Assembly (NCBI GenBank): GCA_040081555.1
Contig: JBEBGG010000003.1
Location: 1 to 64,000 of the forward strand
Length of the DNA: 64,000 bases
Reading direction: 5' to 3'
DNA from: CADEEX01 sp040081555
GTDB taxonomy: Bacteria; Acidobacteriota; Vicinamibacteria; Vicinamibacterales; CAVVIG01
The notes under the pieces were generated by a model, which searched no databases, was not told the DNA's origin, and saw nothing but the letters and a program-made list of their open reading frames with translations. Below, one piece after another: positions 47,266 to 56,277 of the stretch. The number at the start of each line of letters is the position of its first letter. The first letter of the stretch is position 1. The translations under genes and the position numbers were made by a program.

Positions 47266-48386
47266 AGGTCGTCCACGTCATCACCGACCTTCAGACGGGC
47301 GGAGCGCAGGTGATGCTGCGGCAACTCGTGCCCCGGCTGCAGGCATGCGGGGTCGAGAACACCATCGTCTCCCTCGGCGCCATCAGCCCGGACTTCGAAG
47401 GGCTGCGCACCATGGCCGGGCTCCACTCGCTGCACATGAGGGCCAAGGTCCCAAGCGTGTCGGCGCTGGTCCGCCTCAGGCGACTCCTGAGCGCCACACG
47501 GCCAGATGTGATTCACACCTGGCTGTATCACGCCGATCTTCTGGGAGGACTGGCGGTGGTGCCGCCGGCCGTGGCGCCGGTCATTTGGGGCCTGCACCAC
47601 ACGCCGAGTCCCGCCGAACGTTTCAAGACGACCACGGCGGCGATTGTGCGCCTCAACGCTGCGCTCTCGTCGTTGGTCCCGGCCCGCATCGTCTGTTGCG
47701 CGCATGCCTCGAAAGACGCCCACATCGCGCGTGGCTACGACAGCAGTCGGATGACCGTCATCTGCAACGGATTCGATTGTGACGCCTTCACGATTGCGCC
47801 CGAGTCCAGAGCCTCGTTGCGCCAGGAGCTCGGTCTTGCGGACGAGACGCCACTGGTGGCGCTGATGGCGCGGTTCCACCCGCAGAAAGACCACCGTACG
47901 TTCGTGCGGGCCGCCGCACAGCTGCACCGCGTGAGGCCGGACGTGCACTTTGTGCTGGCAGGAGGCGGCGTGGACGATACCAACCTCGCCCTGCGTGACT
48001 GGATTTCCGCCACGCCGTGCGCAGACCGCTTTCATCTGCTCGGCCTGCGGCGCGACATGCCGCGGCTGATGGCGGCCGTCGACCTTCTGGCAAGTGCGGC
48101 GTGTTATGGCGAGGCCCTGCCGCTGGTCCTTGGCGAAGCGATGGCCTGCGGCGTCCCCTGCGTCACGACCGACGTCGGCGACTCGGCGCGGCTGGTCAGC
48201 GACACAGGGCGAGTCGTGCCACCAGGTGATGCCGACGCGATGGCCGGGGCCTGGGCCTCACTATTGAAGATGCCGCCCGACCAACGCCGTCAACTGGGCG
48301 AACAAGCCAGAGCGCGCATCCGCGAACACTTCTCGCTCTCCGGCTACGTGGCCGAGCATCTGGCGCTCTACGAGAGCGTCCGCTAG
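47262..48386 (+). CDS. Glycosyltransferase family 4
   Basis: A 374-residue GT-B enzyme. TDLQTGGAQVMLRQLVPRLQ is the acceptor-domain start and LVALMARFHPQKDHRTFVRAA the donor-domain start. The stretch LASAACYGEALPLVLGEAMACGVPCVTTDVGD holds the EX7E motif. It ends the operon that began with the membrane GT at 42.2 kb. Its last four bases overlap the convergent aldo/keto reductase gene. Donor sugar is not known. Confidence 0.9.
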   Translation: MKVVHVITDLQTGGAQVMLRQLVPRLQACGVENTIVSLGAISPDFEGLRTMAGLHSLHMRAKVPSVSALVRLRRLLSATRPDVIHTWLYHADLLGGLAVVPPAVAPVIWGLHHTPSPAERFKTTTAAIVRLNAALSSLVPARIVCCAHASKDAHIARGYDSSRMTVICNGFDCDAFTIAPESRASLRQELGLADETPLVALMARFHPQKDHRTFVRAAAQLHRVRPDVHFVLAGGGVDDTNLALRDWISATPCADRFHLLGLRRDMPRLMAAVDLLASAACYGEALPLVLGEAMACGVPCVTTDVGDSARLVSDTGRVVPPGDADAMAGAWASLLKMPPDQRRQLGEQARARIREHFSLSGYVAEHLALYESVR

Positions 48387-49372
48387 CGGTCCACCCACTT
48401 CATGAATTCCGGCGGGTAGCGCTCGCCGAAGCCGGCGGTGAGCGTGAAGGTCGCGTTCAAGGTCGCGATGTCGTCCGCGCTCAAGGCGAGTGCCGTCGCC
48501 CCTACGTTGCTCTCGAGATGCGTACGCCGCTTCGTGCCGGGAATCGGCACGATGTCGTCGCCACGCGCGAGGAGCCAGGCCAGCGCGAGCTGAGACGACG
48601 AGCACGCCCTGACCTTCGCCACTTTCTCGAGCTCCGCCACCAGCTCCAGGTTCTGCTTGAACGAGTCGCCTTGAAACCGTGGCAGATGCAACCGCACATC
48701 GCCCCGCGCGAACGCGTCGCTGCTGGTGAGAGTGCCTGAGAGGATGCCTCGTCCCAACGGGCTGAACGGCACAAAGCCGATCCCGAGTTCGCGGCACGCC
48801 GGAATCACCTGCGCCTCTGGTTCCCGCCACCACAACGAATACTCACTCTGAAGCGCCGTGATCTGATGCACGGCACAGGCACGCCGCAGTGCCGAGGGCC
48901 CAGCCTCTGAGAGCCCGAGATAGCGGACCTTCCCCGCGTCCACCAGCCGCGCCATCGCGCCCACGGACTCTTCAACCGGCACCTGCGGGTCGAGACGATG
49001 CAGATAGAACAGGTCGATCACGTCCACACCCAGCCGCATCAGACTCTCGTCGCAGGAGCGAGCAATCGCGGCCGGCGAGCCGTCGAGCGCCGACCGCGTG
49101 CCGGCCGCTCCACCGGAAATCCCGCACTTGGTGGCGAGGAAGATCTCGTGGCGACGCTCGCGCACCACCGGACCGATGAGCCGTTCGTTGCCGCCGAACC
49201 CGTAGGTCGCTGCGGTGTCGAGAAAGGTGACACCGAGGTCAAGCGCGCGATGCAGCGTGCGGACCGACTCCACATCGTCGCCAGGGCCGTAGCACTCGGA
49301 CATGCCCGCGCAGCCAAGGCCGAGCGCCGACACCAGGGGACCGTTGGAACCAAGTCGTCGCTGATGCATCAC
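48383..49372 (-). CDS. Aldo/keto reductase
   Basis: A 329-residue TIM-barrel NADPH-dependent reductase. The catalytic tetrad is visible: Asp52 and Tyr57 in FLDTAATYGFG, Lys82 in ATKCG and His125 in FYLHRLD. The C-terminal cofactor motif SQLALAWLLARGDDIVPIPGTKR is typical of the AKR13-like group. It reduces aldehydes or ketones; the physiological substrate is unknown. It lies 25 bases downstream of a zinc alcohol dehydrogenase and is probably co-transcribed with it. Confidence 0.9.
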   Translation of the reverse strand: MMHQRRLGSNGPLVSALGLGCAGMSECYGPGDDVESVRTLHRALDLGVTFLDTAATYGFGGNERLIGPVVRERRHEIFLATKCGISGGAAGTRSALDGSPAAIARSCDESLMRLGVDVIDLFYLHRLDPQVPVEESVGAMARLVDAGKVRYLGLSEAGPSALRRACAVHQITALQSEYSLWWREPEAQVIPACRELGIGFVPFSPLGRGILSGTLTSSDAFARGDVRLHLPRFQGDSFKQNLELVAELEKVAKVRACSSSQLALAWLLARGDDIVPIPGTKRRTHLESNVGATALALSADDIATLNATFTLTAGFGERYPPEFMKWVDR

Positions 49373-49397
49373 TACCCTCTCTTCATCGTGCCGCGCG

Positions 49398-50456
49398 CTA
49401 TCGCCCGAGCGTCTCCATCTCGATCACGAAGCGATACTTGACGTCGCTCTTGACCATGCGCGCATACGCCTCGTTGATCTGAGGCATCGCAATCTTCTCC
49501 ACGTCGCAGACAATGCGCTTGTCGGCGCAGTAGTCGAGCATGGCCTGCGTCTCAGGAATGCCGCCAATCAGCGAGCCGGCAATGGCGCGACGCTCGAAAA
49601 TCAACATGCCGGCGGTCGGCGACGGATGCGGCAACTCCGGCACGCCCAACAGCACGAGAACCCCATCGCGCCTGAGCAGCGTCGTATACGCGTCCAGACT
49701 GTGCGAATACGCCACCGTATCCAGAATCAGGTCGAAGGTGCGAACGTGCTGACGCATGGCCGCCGCGTCGGTCGACAAGACGACCTCGTCGGCACCGAGC
49801 CGCCTGGCGTCGTCCACCTTTCCGGGCGACGTGGTGAACAGCACCGTGTGCGCGCCAAGGGCGTGCGCAAACTTGAGGCCCATGTGACCCAGTCCGCCGA
49901 GGCCAACGATGCCGACTTTCTTGCCAGGGCCGGCCTCCCAGTGCACCAGCGGCGACCAGGTGGTGACGCCGGCACAGAGCAGCGGCGCCGCGGCCGCCAT
50001 GTCCAACTCGGGCGAGATGTGCAGGCAGAAGTCCTGATGAACGACGATGTGGCTGGAGTAGCCGCCGTAGGTGTGATCGCCAGGCCGATGCGCATCGGGG
50101 CTGTTGTAGGTGTAGGTCGTCGAGCCGGTGTCGCAGTACTGCTCGAGCCCGGCGCGGCAGCTCGGGCACGTCCGACACGAGTCGACCATGCAACCCACGC
50201 CGGCCCGATCACCCACGGCGAACCCGCGCACGTTGCGCCCAACCGCCGAGACCCGGCCGACGATCTCATGCCCGGGCACGCACGGATACAGCGTACCGGC
50301 CCATTCACTTCGTACGGTGTGCAGGTCTGAATGGCAGACTCCGCAAAACAGAATCTCAATCTGGACGTCGTCTGGTCCGGGCTCGCGCCGCTCGACGGCA
50401 AACGGAACAAGCGGCGACGATTTGTCGTGGGCAGCGTAGGCGCGAGCAAGAGCCAT
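49398..50456 (-). CDS. Zinc-dependent alcohol dehydrogenase (YahK/CAD type)
   Basis: A 352-residue medium-chain dehydrogenase. The catalytic zinc residues appear as Cys38 in FCGVCHSDLH and His63 in PGHEIVGRV. The structural zinc is held by CRTCPSCRAGLEQYC. The cofactor-binding loop is VGIVGLGGLGHMGLKFA, consistent with NADP(H) preference. It resembles E. coli YahK, which reduces a broad range of aldehydes. It is the upstream partner of the aldo/keto reductase and divergent from the ABC exporter. Confidence 0.9.
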   Translation of the reverse strand: MALARAYAAHDKSSPLVPFAVERREPGPDDVQIEILFCGVCHSDLHTVRSEWAGTLYPCVPGHEIVGRVSAVGRNVRGFAVGDRAGVGCMVDSCRTCPSCRAGLEQYCDTGSTTYTYNSPDAHRPGDHTYGGYSSHIVVHQDFCLHISPELDMAAAAPLLCAGVTTWSPLVHWEAGPGKKVGIVGLGGLGHMGLKFAHALGAHTVLFTTSPGKVDDARRLGADEVVLSTDAAAMRQHVRTFDLILDTVAYSHSLDAYTTLLRRDGVLVLLGVPELPHPSPTAGMLIFERRAIAGSLIGGIPETQAMLDYCADKRIVCDVEKIAMPQINEAYARMVKSDVKYRFVIEMETLGR

Positions 50457-50502
50457 CGCGCTATTCTAGTGCCCGAATCTCTCACGCCTCGGTCTGACAC
50501 CT

Positions 50503-52272
50503 ATGTCTCTGCTCTATAAATATCTGAAGGCCCACACGGCGCTTGTCGGTCTGGCGTTGGTGCTGGCCGCCATCAACCAGATCTTCTCGCTGCTCGATCC
50601 GCTGATCTTCCGGCATGTGATCGATGAGTATGCGACGCGCTTTTCCGACTACACCACCGGGCAGTTCTTCCGCGGCGTCAGCCTGCTGCTTGGCGCCGCG
50701 GTGGGCGTGGCGTTTGTGTCGAGGGTGGCCAAGAATTTTCAGGACTATTGCATCAGCGTCATCACGCAGCGCATCGGCGCACAGATTTATGCGGACGGGA
50801 TCAGCCACTCACTGAAGCTGCCCTACGCGGTCTTCGAAGATCAGCGCAGCGGCGAAACCCTCGGGCGGCTGCAGAAGGTGCGCACCGACGTCGAGAAGCT
50901 CATTGCCATCTCGATCAACGTGCTGTTCACGTCGGTGGTCGGCATCATCTTCGTGGTGATCTACTCGTTCAGTGTCCACTGGGTGATTGCCCCGGTGTAC
51001 TTCGCCACAGTGCCAGTGCTGGGCGTGCTCAGCTCGGTGCTGAGCCGAAAGATCAAGACGATTCAGAAGGTCATCGTCGCGGAAACCACGGCGCTGGCCG
51101 GGTCGACCACCGAATCGCTGCGCAACATCGAACTGGTCAAGAGCCTGGGCCTGGCCGAACAGGAGATTGCCCGGCTCAACGCCACCACCGGCAAGATCCT
51201 CCAGCTCGAACTCAAGAAGGTGCGCTACATCCGGAGCCTCAGTTTCATCCAGGGGACGACGGTGAACTTCCTGCGCACGAGCATCCTGTTCCTGATGCTC
51301 TATCTGATTTTCGCCAGGGCGATCACTGTCGGGCAGTTCTTCTCACTGTTCATCTATTCGTTCTTCATCTTTGGCCCGCTGCAGGAACTCGGCAACGTCA
51401 TCAACGTGTATCGCGAGACCGAGGTCTCGCTCAACGCCTTCCGCGCCATTCTGCAGATGCCGCTGGAACCCAAGCCAGCCAACCCTGCTCCGGTGAAAGA
51501 CCTCCAGCGCCTCACCTTCGAGCACGTCACGTTCAAGCATCAATCCGCGACCTCTCCGGCCCTCACCGACATCTCCTTCGAAGTGGAGCGCGGCGACACC
51601 ATTGCCTTTGTCGGCCCCTCGGGCTCGGGCAAGACGACACTCGTGAAGCTGCTGGTCGGGCTGTACCCGCCGCAGTCTGGTGACATCCTCTACAACGGCC
51701 ACAGCGCGGCCACCGTGGACCTCGACCAGCTGCGCGAACGTATCGGTTTCGTCACGCAGGACACGCAGCTCTTCTCTGGCTCGATTCGCGAGAACTTGCT
51801 GTTTGTGAACCCGACGGCCACCGACGCGCAGTGCCTCGAGGTGCTGCGTCAGGCGTCGTGCGACGGCCTGCTGGCGCGGGCAGAAAAGGGCCTGGACACG
51901 GTGATCGGCGAAGGGGGCGTGAAGGTGTCTGGCGGCGAGAAGCAACGCCTCTCGATTGCTCGGGCGTTGCTGCGCCGGCCGCATCTGCTGGTCTTCGACG
52001 AAGCGACCTCGTCGCTCGATTCACTGACGGAAGAGGACATCACCACGACCATCCGCGAGGTTGGTGTCAATCGCGACGTCATGACGATTCTCATCGCCCA
52101 CCGTCTGTCGACAATCATGCACGCCGACCGCATCTTCGTCCTGGAGCGCGGCCGCATCGTCGAATCGGGCCCACACGCCGAGTTGCTCGAGCAGAAGGGC
52201 CTCTACTACGCGATGTGGCGCCAGCAGATCGGCGAGCGCCGGCCGCAGGTCTCTCCGGCACTGAGGAGCTGA
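50503..52272 (+). CDS. ABC exporter (fused membrane and ATP-binding domains)
   Basis: Residues about 1-310 hold six hydrophobic segments of a type I exporter membrane domain. Residues about 340-575 are the ATPase: Walker A GPSGSGKTT near residue 370, signature VSGGEKQR near residue 475, Walker B LLVFDEATSSLDS, and the H-loop IAHRLS. The 589-residue length is normal for a half-transporter that works as a dimer. The substrate is not known; lipid or peptide export is usual for this group. It is convergent with the ferrochelatase gene. Confidence 0.9.
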   Translation: MSLLYKYLKAHTALVGLALVLAAINQIFSLLDPLIFRHVIDEYATRFSDYTTGQFFRGVSLLLGAAVGVAFVSRVAKNFQDYCISVITQRIGAQIYADGISHSLKLPYAVFEDQRSGETLGRLQKVRTDVEKLIAISINVLFTSVVGIIFVVIYSFSVHWVIAPVYFATVPVLGVLSSVLSRKIKTIQKVIVAETTALAGSTTESLRNIELVKSLGLAEQEIARLNATTGKILQLELKKVRYIRSLSFIQGTTVNFLRTSILFLMLYLIFARAITVGQFFSLFIYSFFIFGPLQELGNVINVYRETEVSLNAFRAILQMPLEPKPANPAPVKDLQRLTFEHVTFKHQSATSPALTDISFEVERGDTIAFVGPSGSGKTTLVKLLVGLYPPQSGDILYNGHSAATVDLDQLRERIGFVTQDTQLFSGSIRENLLFVNPTATDAQCLEVLRQASCDGLLARAEKGLDTVIGEGGVKVSGGEKQRLSIARALLRRPHLLVFDEATSSLDSLTEEDITTTIREVGVNRDVMTILIAHRLSTIMHADRIFVLERGRIVESGPHAELLEQKGLYYAMWRQQIGERRPQVSPALRS

Positions 52273-52306
52273 CCGAAGCCGCTTCAGCTGGTCGCTGTCT
52301 CTGTAG

Positions 52307-53344
52307 TTAGGAGACCGGGCGTGAAGGGCGGCCGGCTGAGGGAGGCGGACCTTCGACGCGCTCGGGCGGTGCGGCGGAGACAATCGGGAGCGGCACGCCG
52401 TGCTGGTAGCGGCGCCACGTCTGCTCCACCACGTCCGCCATCATGTCGAGAAACGCCGGCGCGTCGTTCACCGCGGCGGCGCGTGCCATCGGCAGGCCAA
52501 GATCCCGGCACGTATCTGCGGCTTCGTGATCGAGGTCGTAGAGGACCTCGACGTGATCGCAGAGAAACCCGATCGGACACAACACCGCGGCGGCCAGGCC
52601 GGCCGCGTGCTCAGCCCGCAAATAGTCATTCACATCAGGTCCGAGCCACGGATCTTCGGGACGTCCGCTACGGCTCTGAAAGACCAGCGCCCAGTCGGCC
52701 ATGCCGGCACGCTCGGCGACCCGGGCGGCGCTTTCAAGCAGCTGGCGCTTGTAGCCCGCCGCGCCACCCATGGACTCGGGAATACTGTGGGCCGTAAACA
52801 CCAGGCGTGCACCGGCACGCACCGCCTCCGGCAAGCGACCGCGCGCGGTGGCCACGTTCGCCGCGTTGCTGTTGATGAAGCCCGGCGCCAGGTGCCAGTC
52901 CGCCACGTAGGTGACCTCGACGTCACGGCCGCCCTGTCCAACCACCGCCCCTCGCGCGTCAGTAACATTCTGCCGGTACTGCGTGCAGCTCGAGTACGAC
53001 CGGTGTGCGGCGCAAATGAATCCCACGGCACGGCGGACGCCGGCCGCGGCCATCTCGCCCACCGTTTCCGGTAGCAGCGGGTGCCAGTTGCGCATGCCGA
53101 GGTACACGGGCACATCAATGCCGCGCGCGACCAAGCGGGTCTTCAGACCATCGGCTTGTCGACGCGTGATGGCGGTGAGCGGCGAGACACCGCCGAAGAG
53201 GTCGTAATGCTTCGCCACGGCCTCCACTCGTTCAGCCGGGACACGACGGCCGCGCAGGACATTCGCGAGAAACGGGCGCACATCGTCTGGCCCCTCAGGG
53301 CCACCAAACGCAACGACAAGAACGGCGTCGAACGGACGAGTCAT
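52307..53344 (-). CDS. hemH: Ferrochelatase
   Basis: The final enzyme of heme synthesis, inserting ferrous iron into a porphyrin. The sequence shows the catalytic His186 in FTAHSIPES and Glu266 in LCDHVEVLYDLDHEA, with RRAVGFICAAHRSYSSCTQY. The start at 53344 is chosen because the upstream in-frame extension lacks conservation and a ribosome binding site. With many c-type cytochromes in the window, heme supply is clearly relevant to this organism. Whether it uses protoporphyrin or coproporphyrin cannot be decided from the sequence. Confidence 0.88.
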   Translation of the reverse strand: MTRPFDAVLVVAFGGPEGPDDVRPFLANVLRGRRVPAERVEAVAKHYDLFGGVSPLTAITRRQADGLKTRLVARGIDVPVYLGMRNWHPLLPETVGEMAAAGVRRAVGFICAAHRSYSSCTQYRQNVTDARGAVVGQGGRDVEVTYVADWHLAPGFINSNAANVATARGRLPEAVRAGARLVFTAHSIPESMGGAAGYKRQLLESAARVAERAGMADWALVFQSRSGRPEDPWLGPDVNDYLRAEHAAGLAAAVLCPIGFLCDHVEVLYDLDHEAADTCRDLGLPMARAAAVNDAPAFLDMMADVVEQTWRRYQHGVPLPIVSAAPPERVEGPPPSAGRPSRPVS

Positions 53345-53445
53345 TGAACCTCGGTACAGTGCCGGAAGCGCCGGCGACACGAATGTGCGTTAGTGTATGC
53401 CGTCACGGGCACCGGGGGGTGCCGGCGTGCTGGAGGAATTGATTG

Positions 53446-54015
53446 ATGGCCAAGACGTGGATCGCTCGGATGGTGGGGACCCTGTTGGTCTCTGGGTGTG
53501 CGGCATCGGTAGGCGCGCAGACGCCAGCGGCGCCACCCACAGGAAATATCGTCGTTGCCGCGCCGACCTACACGTTCATTCAGTTGGAAGTGGCCGTCAA
53601 CCGGCCGGCCGCGGAGGTCTGGAAGCGGGTCGGCAAGTACTGCGATATCGGCGAATGGCTTCGCCTGCCTTGCACGATCACATCCGGCAAGGATGGTCAG
53701 CTCGGAGCCGTGCGCACCGTGGGCAATGAAGTGCTCGTCGGCATCACCGAGTTCTCGTACACCTACGCCCAGCCGCCACGCGAGGGGCGGCCCTACAACC
53801 TCTATCACGGCACGCTCGAGGCTCGGCCGCTCACGGCCACCACGTCAAAGCTGGTCTACAGCCTGTTCTTCGACAACTCCATGCTGGCCGACGATGCCGC
53901 GCGTGCGGCGGACAAGGCGCGGCGCACCACGTCGTTCACCAATGCGCTGCAGAACATGAAGATTCTGGCGGAGGGCGGGACGATGCCACCGGCGCCAGCG
54001 CCCGCACCACGGTAG
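53446..54015 (+). CDS. SRPBCC-family secreted protein
   Basis: A signal peptide-like N terminus (VGTLLVSGCAASVGAQ, which might also be a lipobox ending at Cys) precedes a single START/SRPBCC-like domain: YTFIQLEVAVNRPAAEVWKRVGKYCDIGEWLRLP matches the beginning of polyketide-cyclase/dehydrase-type folds. These proteins bind hydrophobic ligands. A GGAGGA ribosome binding site is well spaced from the ATG. The C terminus is Pro-rich. Confidence 0.7.
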   Translation: MAKTWIARMVGTLLVSGCAASVGAQTPAAPPTGNIVVAAPTYTFIQLEVAVNRPAAEVWKRVGKYCDIGEWLRLPCTITSGKDGQLGAVRTVGNEVLVGITEFSYTYAQPPREGRPYNLYHGTLEARPLTATTSKLVYSLFFDNSMLADDAARAADKARRTTSFTNALQNMKILAEGGTMPPAPAPAPR

Positions 54016-54138
54016 GTGCGTGTGACACATCACATCGGTCTATCGTCGTCGACAGCGTCAGAACAAGGGCGGGAGGCGAGGCAGGTTCTCGAGACTGGGA
54101 GAGCCGGCCGCGCTGATAGTCCTGCTATGCTGCGGGCC

Positions 54139-54603
54139 ATGAAAAAACGGTCCTACCTCGCTGCCTTTGTCGCCGTCGCCGCGCTCAGTACTACCTTGCT
54201 CGCACAATCGTTCAACGTGCGTCCCGGCACGTGGGAAGTCACCGTGCAGATGCAGGGCGCCCTGCCCATGCAGGGCCTTCCGCCGGCGCAGCAGGCGCAC
54301 ATGGAAGCCGAGATGCGCAAACCGCGCACAACCACGAGCTGCCTGAGCGCCGAGGACATCAAGTCGCTCAATCTCGGCTCGATGGACGAGGACCCGAACT
54401 GCAAGACCATCTCGTCGAAGATCGGCGCCACCGTCGGCGACATCGTCCGTCAGTGCACCGGCGACGATCCGCACACCGAGACCGCGCATTTCGAGGCGAC
54501 GACGCCGCAGAGCCTCAAGGCGACCATGACGTCGAAGGGCGCGCAGGGGACGATGACGATTGCGATGACCGGCCGGTGGATGTCCGCCGACTGCCGCCAG
54601 TAG
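54139..54603 (+). CDS. Secreted DUF3617 protein
   Basis: A signal peptide (MKKRSYLAAFVAVAALSTTLLAQ) is followed by FNVRPGTWEVTVQMQG, the hallmark opening of DUF3617 (PF12276), and conserved Cys residues in TTSCLSAEDI, DPNCKT and ADCRQ. An ATG 12 bases upstream is a less likely start. The function of the family is unknown. It lies just outside the cassette region and looks like host chromosome in composition. Confidence 0.75.
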   Translation: MKKRSYLAAFVAVAALSTTLLAQSFNVRPGTWEVTVQMQGALPMQGLPPAQQAHMEAEMRKPRTTTSCLSAEDIKSLNLGSMDEDPNCKTISSKIGATVGDIVRQCTGDDPHTETAHFEATTPQSLKATMTSKGAQGTMTIAMTGRWMSADCRQ

Positions 54604-54620
54604 TCTGCGTTCACGGCGCC

Positions 54621-54653
54621 GGACGCCCGCGTCTTCTTGAGGGCGCGGGGTCC
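54621..54653 (+). terminator. Terminator-like hairpin after the DUF3617 gene
   Basis: A GC-rich stem (GGACGCCCGC with GCGGGGTCC, one internal mismatch) lies 17 bases after the DUF3617 stop. It has no clear T-run. It marks the probable end of the host transcript before the accessory region. Confidence 0.4.
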
Positions 54654-54726
54654 ACCCATAGGATGTCGGGCGTTCTAATGTTCCAGCGAACTGCATTTCT
54701 CTTGCCGTCCTCTGATCGGAGCGTAC

Positions 54727-55452
54727 ATGACTCGAAGAATCCGTCGAGATCTCCGCATGCTCAAGGTGTGGGCCTTGCTCAGTACGAGTGTTTCCGCGTG
54801 GCTCGGCGCCTCGGCCCTGACCCACGGCCAGTCTCAGACCACAAAGTTCGACGAACTGAATGTTGAGCGGATCAACATCGTAGAGTCCGATGGACGGGTT
54901 CGTTTGGTCCTCTCAAATAGTGCTCGCCAAGCACAAACGGTGATCGATGGGCGCGTATTGGCGCCAGGTCGGAGCAGGCCTGCCGGCATGATCTTCTTTA
55001 ACGAAGAAGGCGACGAAGTCGGCGGGGTGATCTTCAGCGGACTTAAGCAGCCGAACGGGCCGCAGGCGTCGGGCAGCCTGACATTCGACCAGTTCAAGCA
55101 AGATCAGACGGTCTCGCTCCACTATGCCGAGGGCCGGGGCCAACGGAGAGCGGGATTGGCGGTCATCGACCGCCCAAACGCGTCGCTGGCTTCGTATGCA
55201 CCACTGATTGATCGGAGGCAGGCCGCAAAGACCGACGAGGAACGTGCCGCGATCGATCGAGAACTTTCGGCGCTGGGTCAGCCAAGTGCGCCGCGGATGT
55301 TTGTTGGCAAGGACGTCGATGGAAGAGCAACCCTCGCGCTTTCGGACGCAACAGGCAAACAGAGGCTCCTCCTGGGCGTCGCCCCGGACGGAAGCGCTAG
55401 CATTCGGTTCCTGGACTCTGCCGGCAAAGTCCTTCGGGAGATCGTGCCGTAG
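54727..55452 (+). CDS. Secreted protein of unknown function
   Basis: A 241-residue protein with a probable signal peptide (LKVWALLSTSVSAWLGASALTHGQ) and a beta-rich mature region: FDELNVERINIVESDGRVRLVLSN, then GMIFFNEEGDEVGGVIFSG and ALSDATGKQRLLLGVAPDGSASIRFLDSAGKV. Similar proteins with 'VERINIVE.DG..RLV.SN' are seen in many bacteria, without known function (from memory). The GC content looks lower than the host genes to its left. It may belong to the first cassette or be the last host gene; there is no attC between it and the next gene. Confidence 0.7.
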   Translation: MTRRIRRDLRMLKVWALLSTSVSAWLGASALTHGQSQTTKFDELNVERINIVESDGRVRLVLSNSARQAQTVIDGRVLAPGRSRPAGMIFFNEEGDEVGGVIFSGLKQPNGPQASGSLTFDQFKQDQTVSLHYAEGRGQRRAGLAVIDRPNASLASYAPLIDRRQAAKTDEERAAIDRELSALGQPSAPRMFVGKDVDGRATLALSDATGKQRLLLGVAPDGSASIRFLDSAGKVLREIVP

Positions 55453-55466
55453 TTGTGGAATCCAAG

Positions 55467-56063
55467 ATGCCTAACCTGACAGCCAATCTGGTGCTTGAAC
55501 GCTGTCCCCATTGCTCTGTTGCCAGTCCGAATCTGCCTAGGCAGCACCATCTTGAAACGCAGGACCATGCCGGCGGCAATAGGCGCACGTGGGCGCTGTA
55601 TGTGTGCGGCCGTTGTGGCGGCGTGGTGACGGCCTGCGCGACAGGCCATAGCCAGCTTGTTCAAGCACACTTTCCAGCCACGAAGTCAGTACAGGATGAG
55701 GTTCCTGAGAAGCCGCGGGCATTTCTCCAACAGGCTACAGAGAGCCTACACGCGCCAGCCGGGGCCGTAATGCTGGCCGCAAGTGCGGTTGACGCCATGC
55801 TCAAGATAAAGGGGTACTCCGAAGGTACCTTGTACTCTCGCATCGAAAGAGCAGCTGCCGAGCACGCCGTTACCGCAGACATGGCAAGGTGGGCTCATGA
55901 CGTTCGACTCGATGCCAACGACCAACGTCACGCCGATGAAGGGGCCGGTCTTCCTTCGCGGGCCGACGCGGGCCGCGCAATCGATTTCGCTCTGGCCCTG
56001 GCTGAGTTTATGTTCGTGTTACCCAGCCGCGTTCAGAGAGGCATTCAACAAGCTGCCGGCTAA
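55467..56063 (+). CDS. DUF4145 protein with zinc-ribbon N terminus (cassette gene)
   Basis: The N-terminal third has two Cys pairs, CPHC and CGRCG, which form a probable zinc ribbon. The C-terminal two thirds match DUF4145: PEKPRAFLQQATESLHAPAGAVMLAASAVDAML and WAHDVRLDANDQRHADE. DUF4145 is common in mobile elements and restriction-modification or defence loci. A GTG four codons upstream is an alternative start. The stop codon TAA lies inside the R'' box of the following attC site, as is often seen in integron cassettes. Confidence 0.7.
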   Translation: MPNLTANLVLERCPHCSVASPNLPRQHHLETQDHAGGNRRTWALYVCGRCGGVVTACATGHSQLVQAHFPATKSVQDEVPEKPRAFLQQATESLHAPAGAVMLAASAVDAMLKIKGYSEGTLYSRIERAAAEHAVTADMARWAHDVRLDANDQRHADEGAGLPSRADAGRAIDFALALAEFMFVLPSRVQRGIQQAAG

Positions 56064-56155
56064 TAGGCGCTTGCAGCCCACGAAGGTACGTTGAGCAGCC
56101 ACCAAGAAATGCTCTAATCGCGCACGCCTTCGCGCCTGAAGCGCGAACGTTGGGC
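56059..56155 (+). repeat. attC site a (after the DUF4145 gene)
   Basis: The R' box is GTTGGGC (56149-56155). The R'' side is degenerate, GCTAAT at 56059-56064. The hairpin is supported by GCGCTT-G-CAG pairing with CTG-AAGCGC (one extrahelical G) and CGAAGG with CCTTCG, with an inner GAGC/GCTC. The length of about 97 bases is within the normal attC range. The expected cut is after base 56149. Confidence 0.75.
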
Positions 56156-56277
56156 TGACAAGATTCCGGACCAGCCTGGCCCGCGGCTTCGTTCGCAAAG
56201 GCGAGAATCAAGAAGGCGAAAAGGCCGGAACCGAAGAGGAAGCCCTAAATAACGTCAGGGATGCACGAGGATTCCAC

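Noticed and set aside
54604..54726. attI or integrase promoter at the left of the array
   Set aside because: No GTTRRRY core with a paired partner and no integrase reading frame is found; only a GC-rich hairpin is present.
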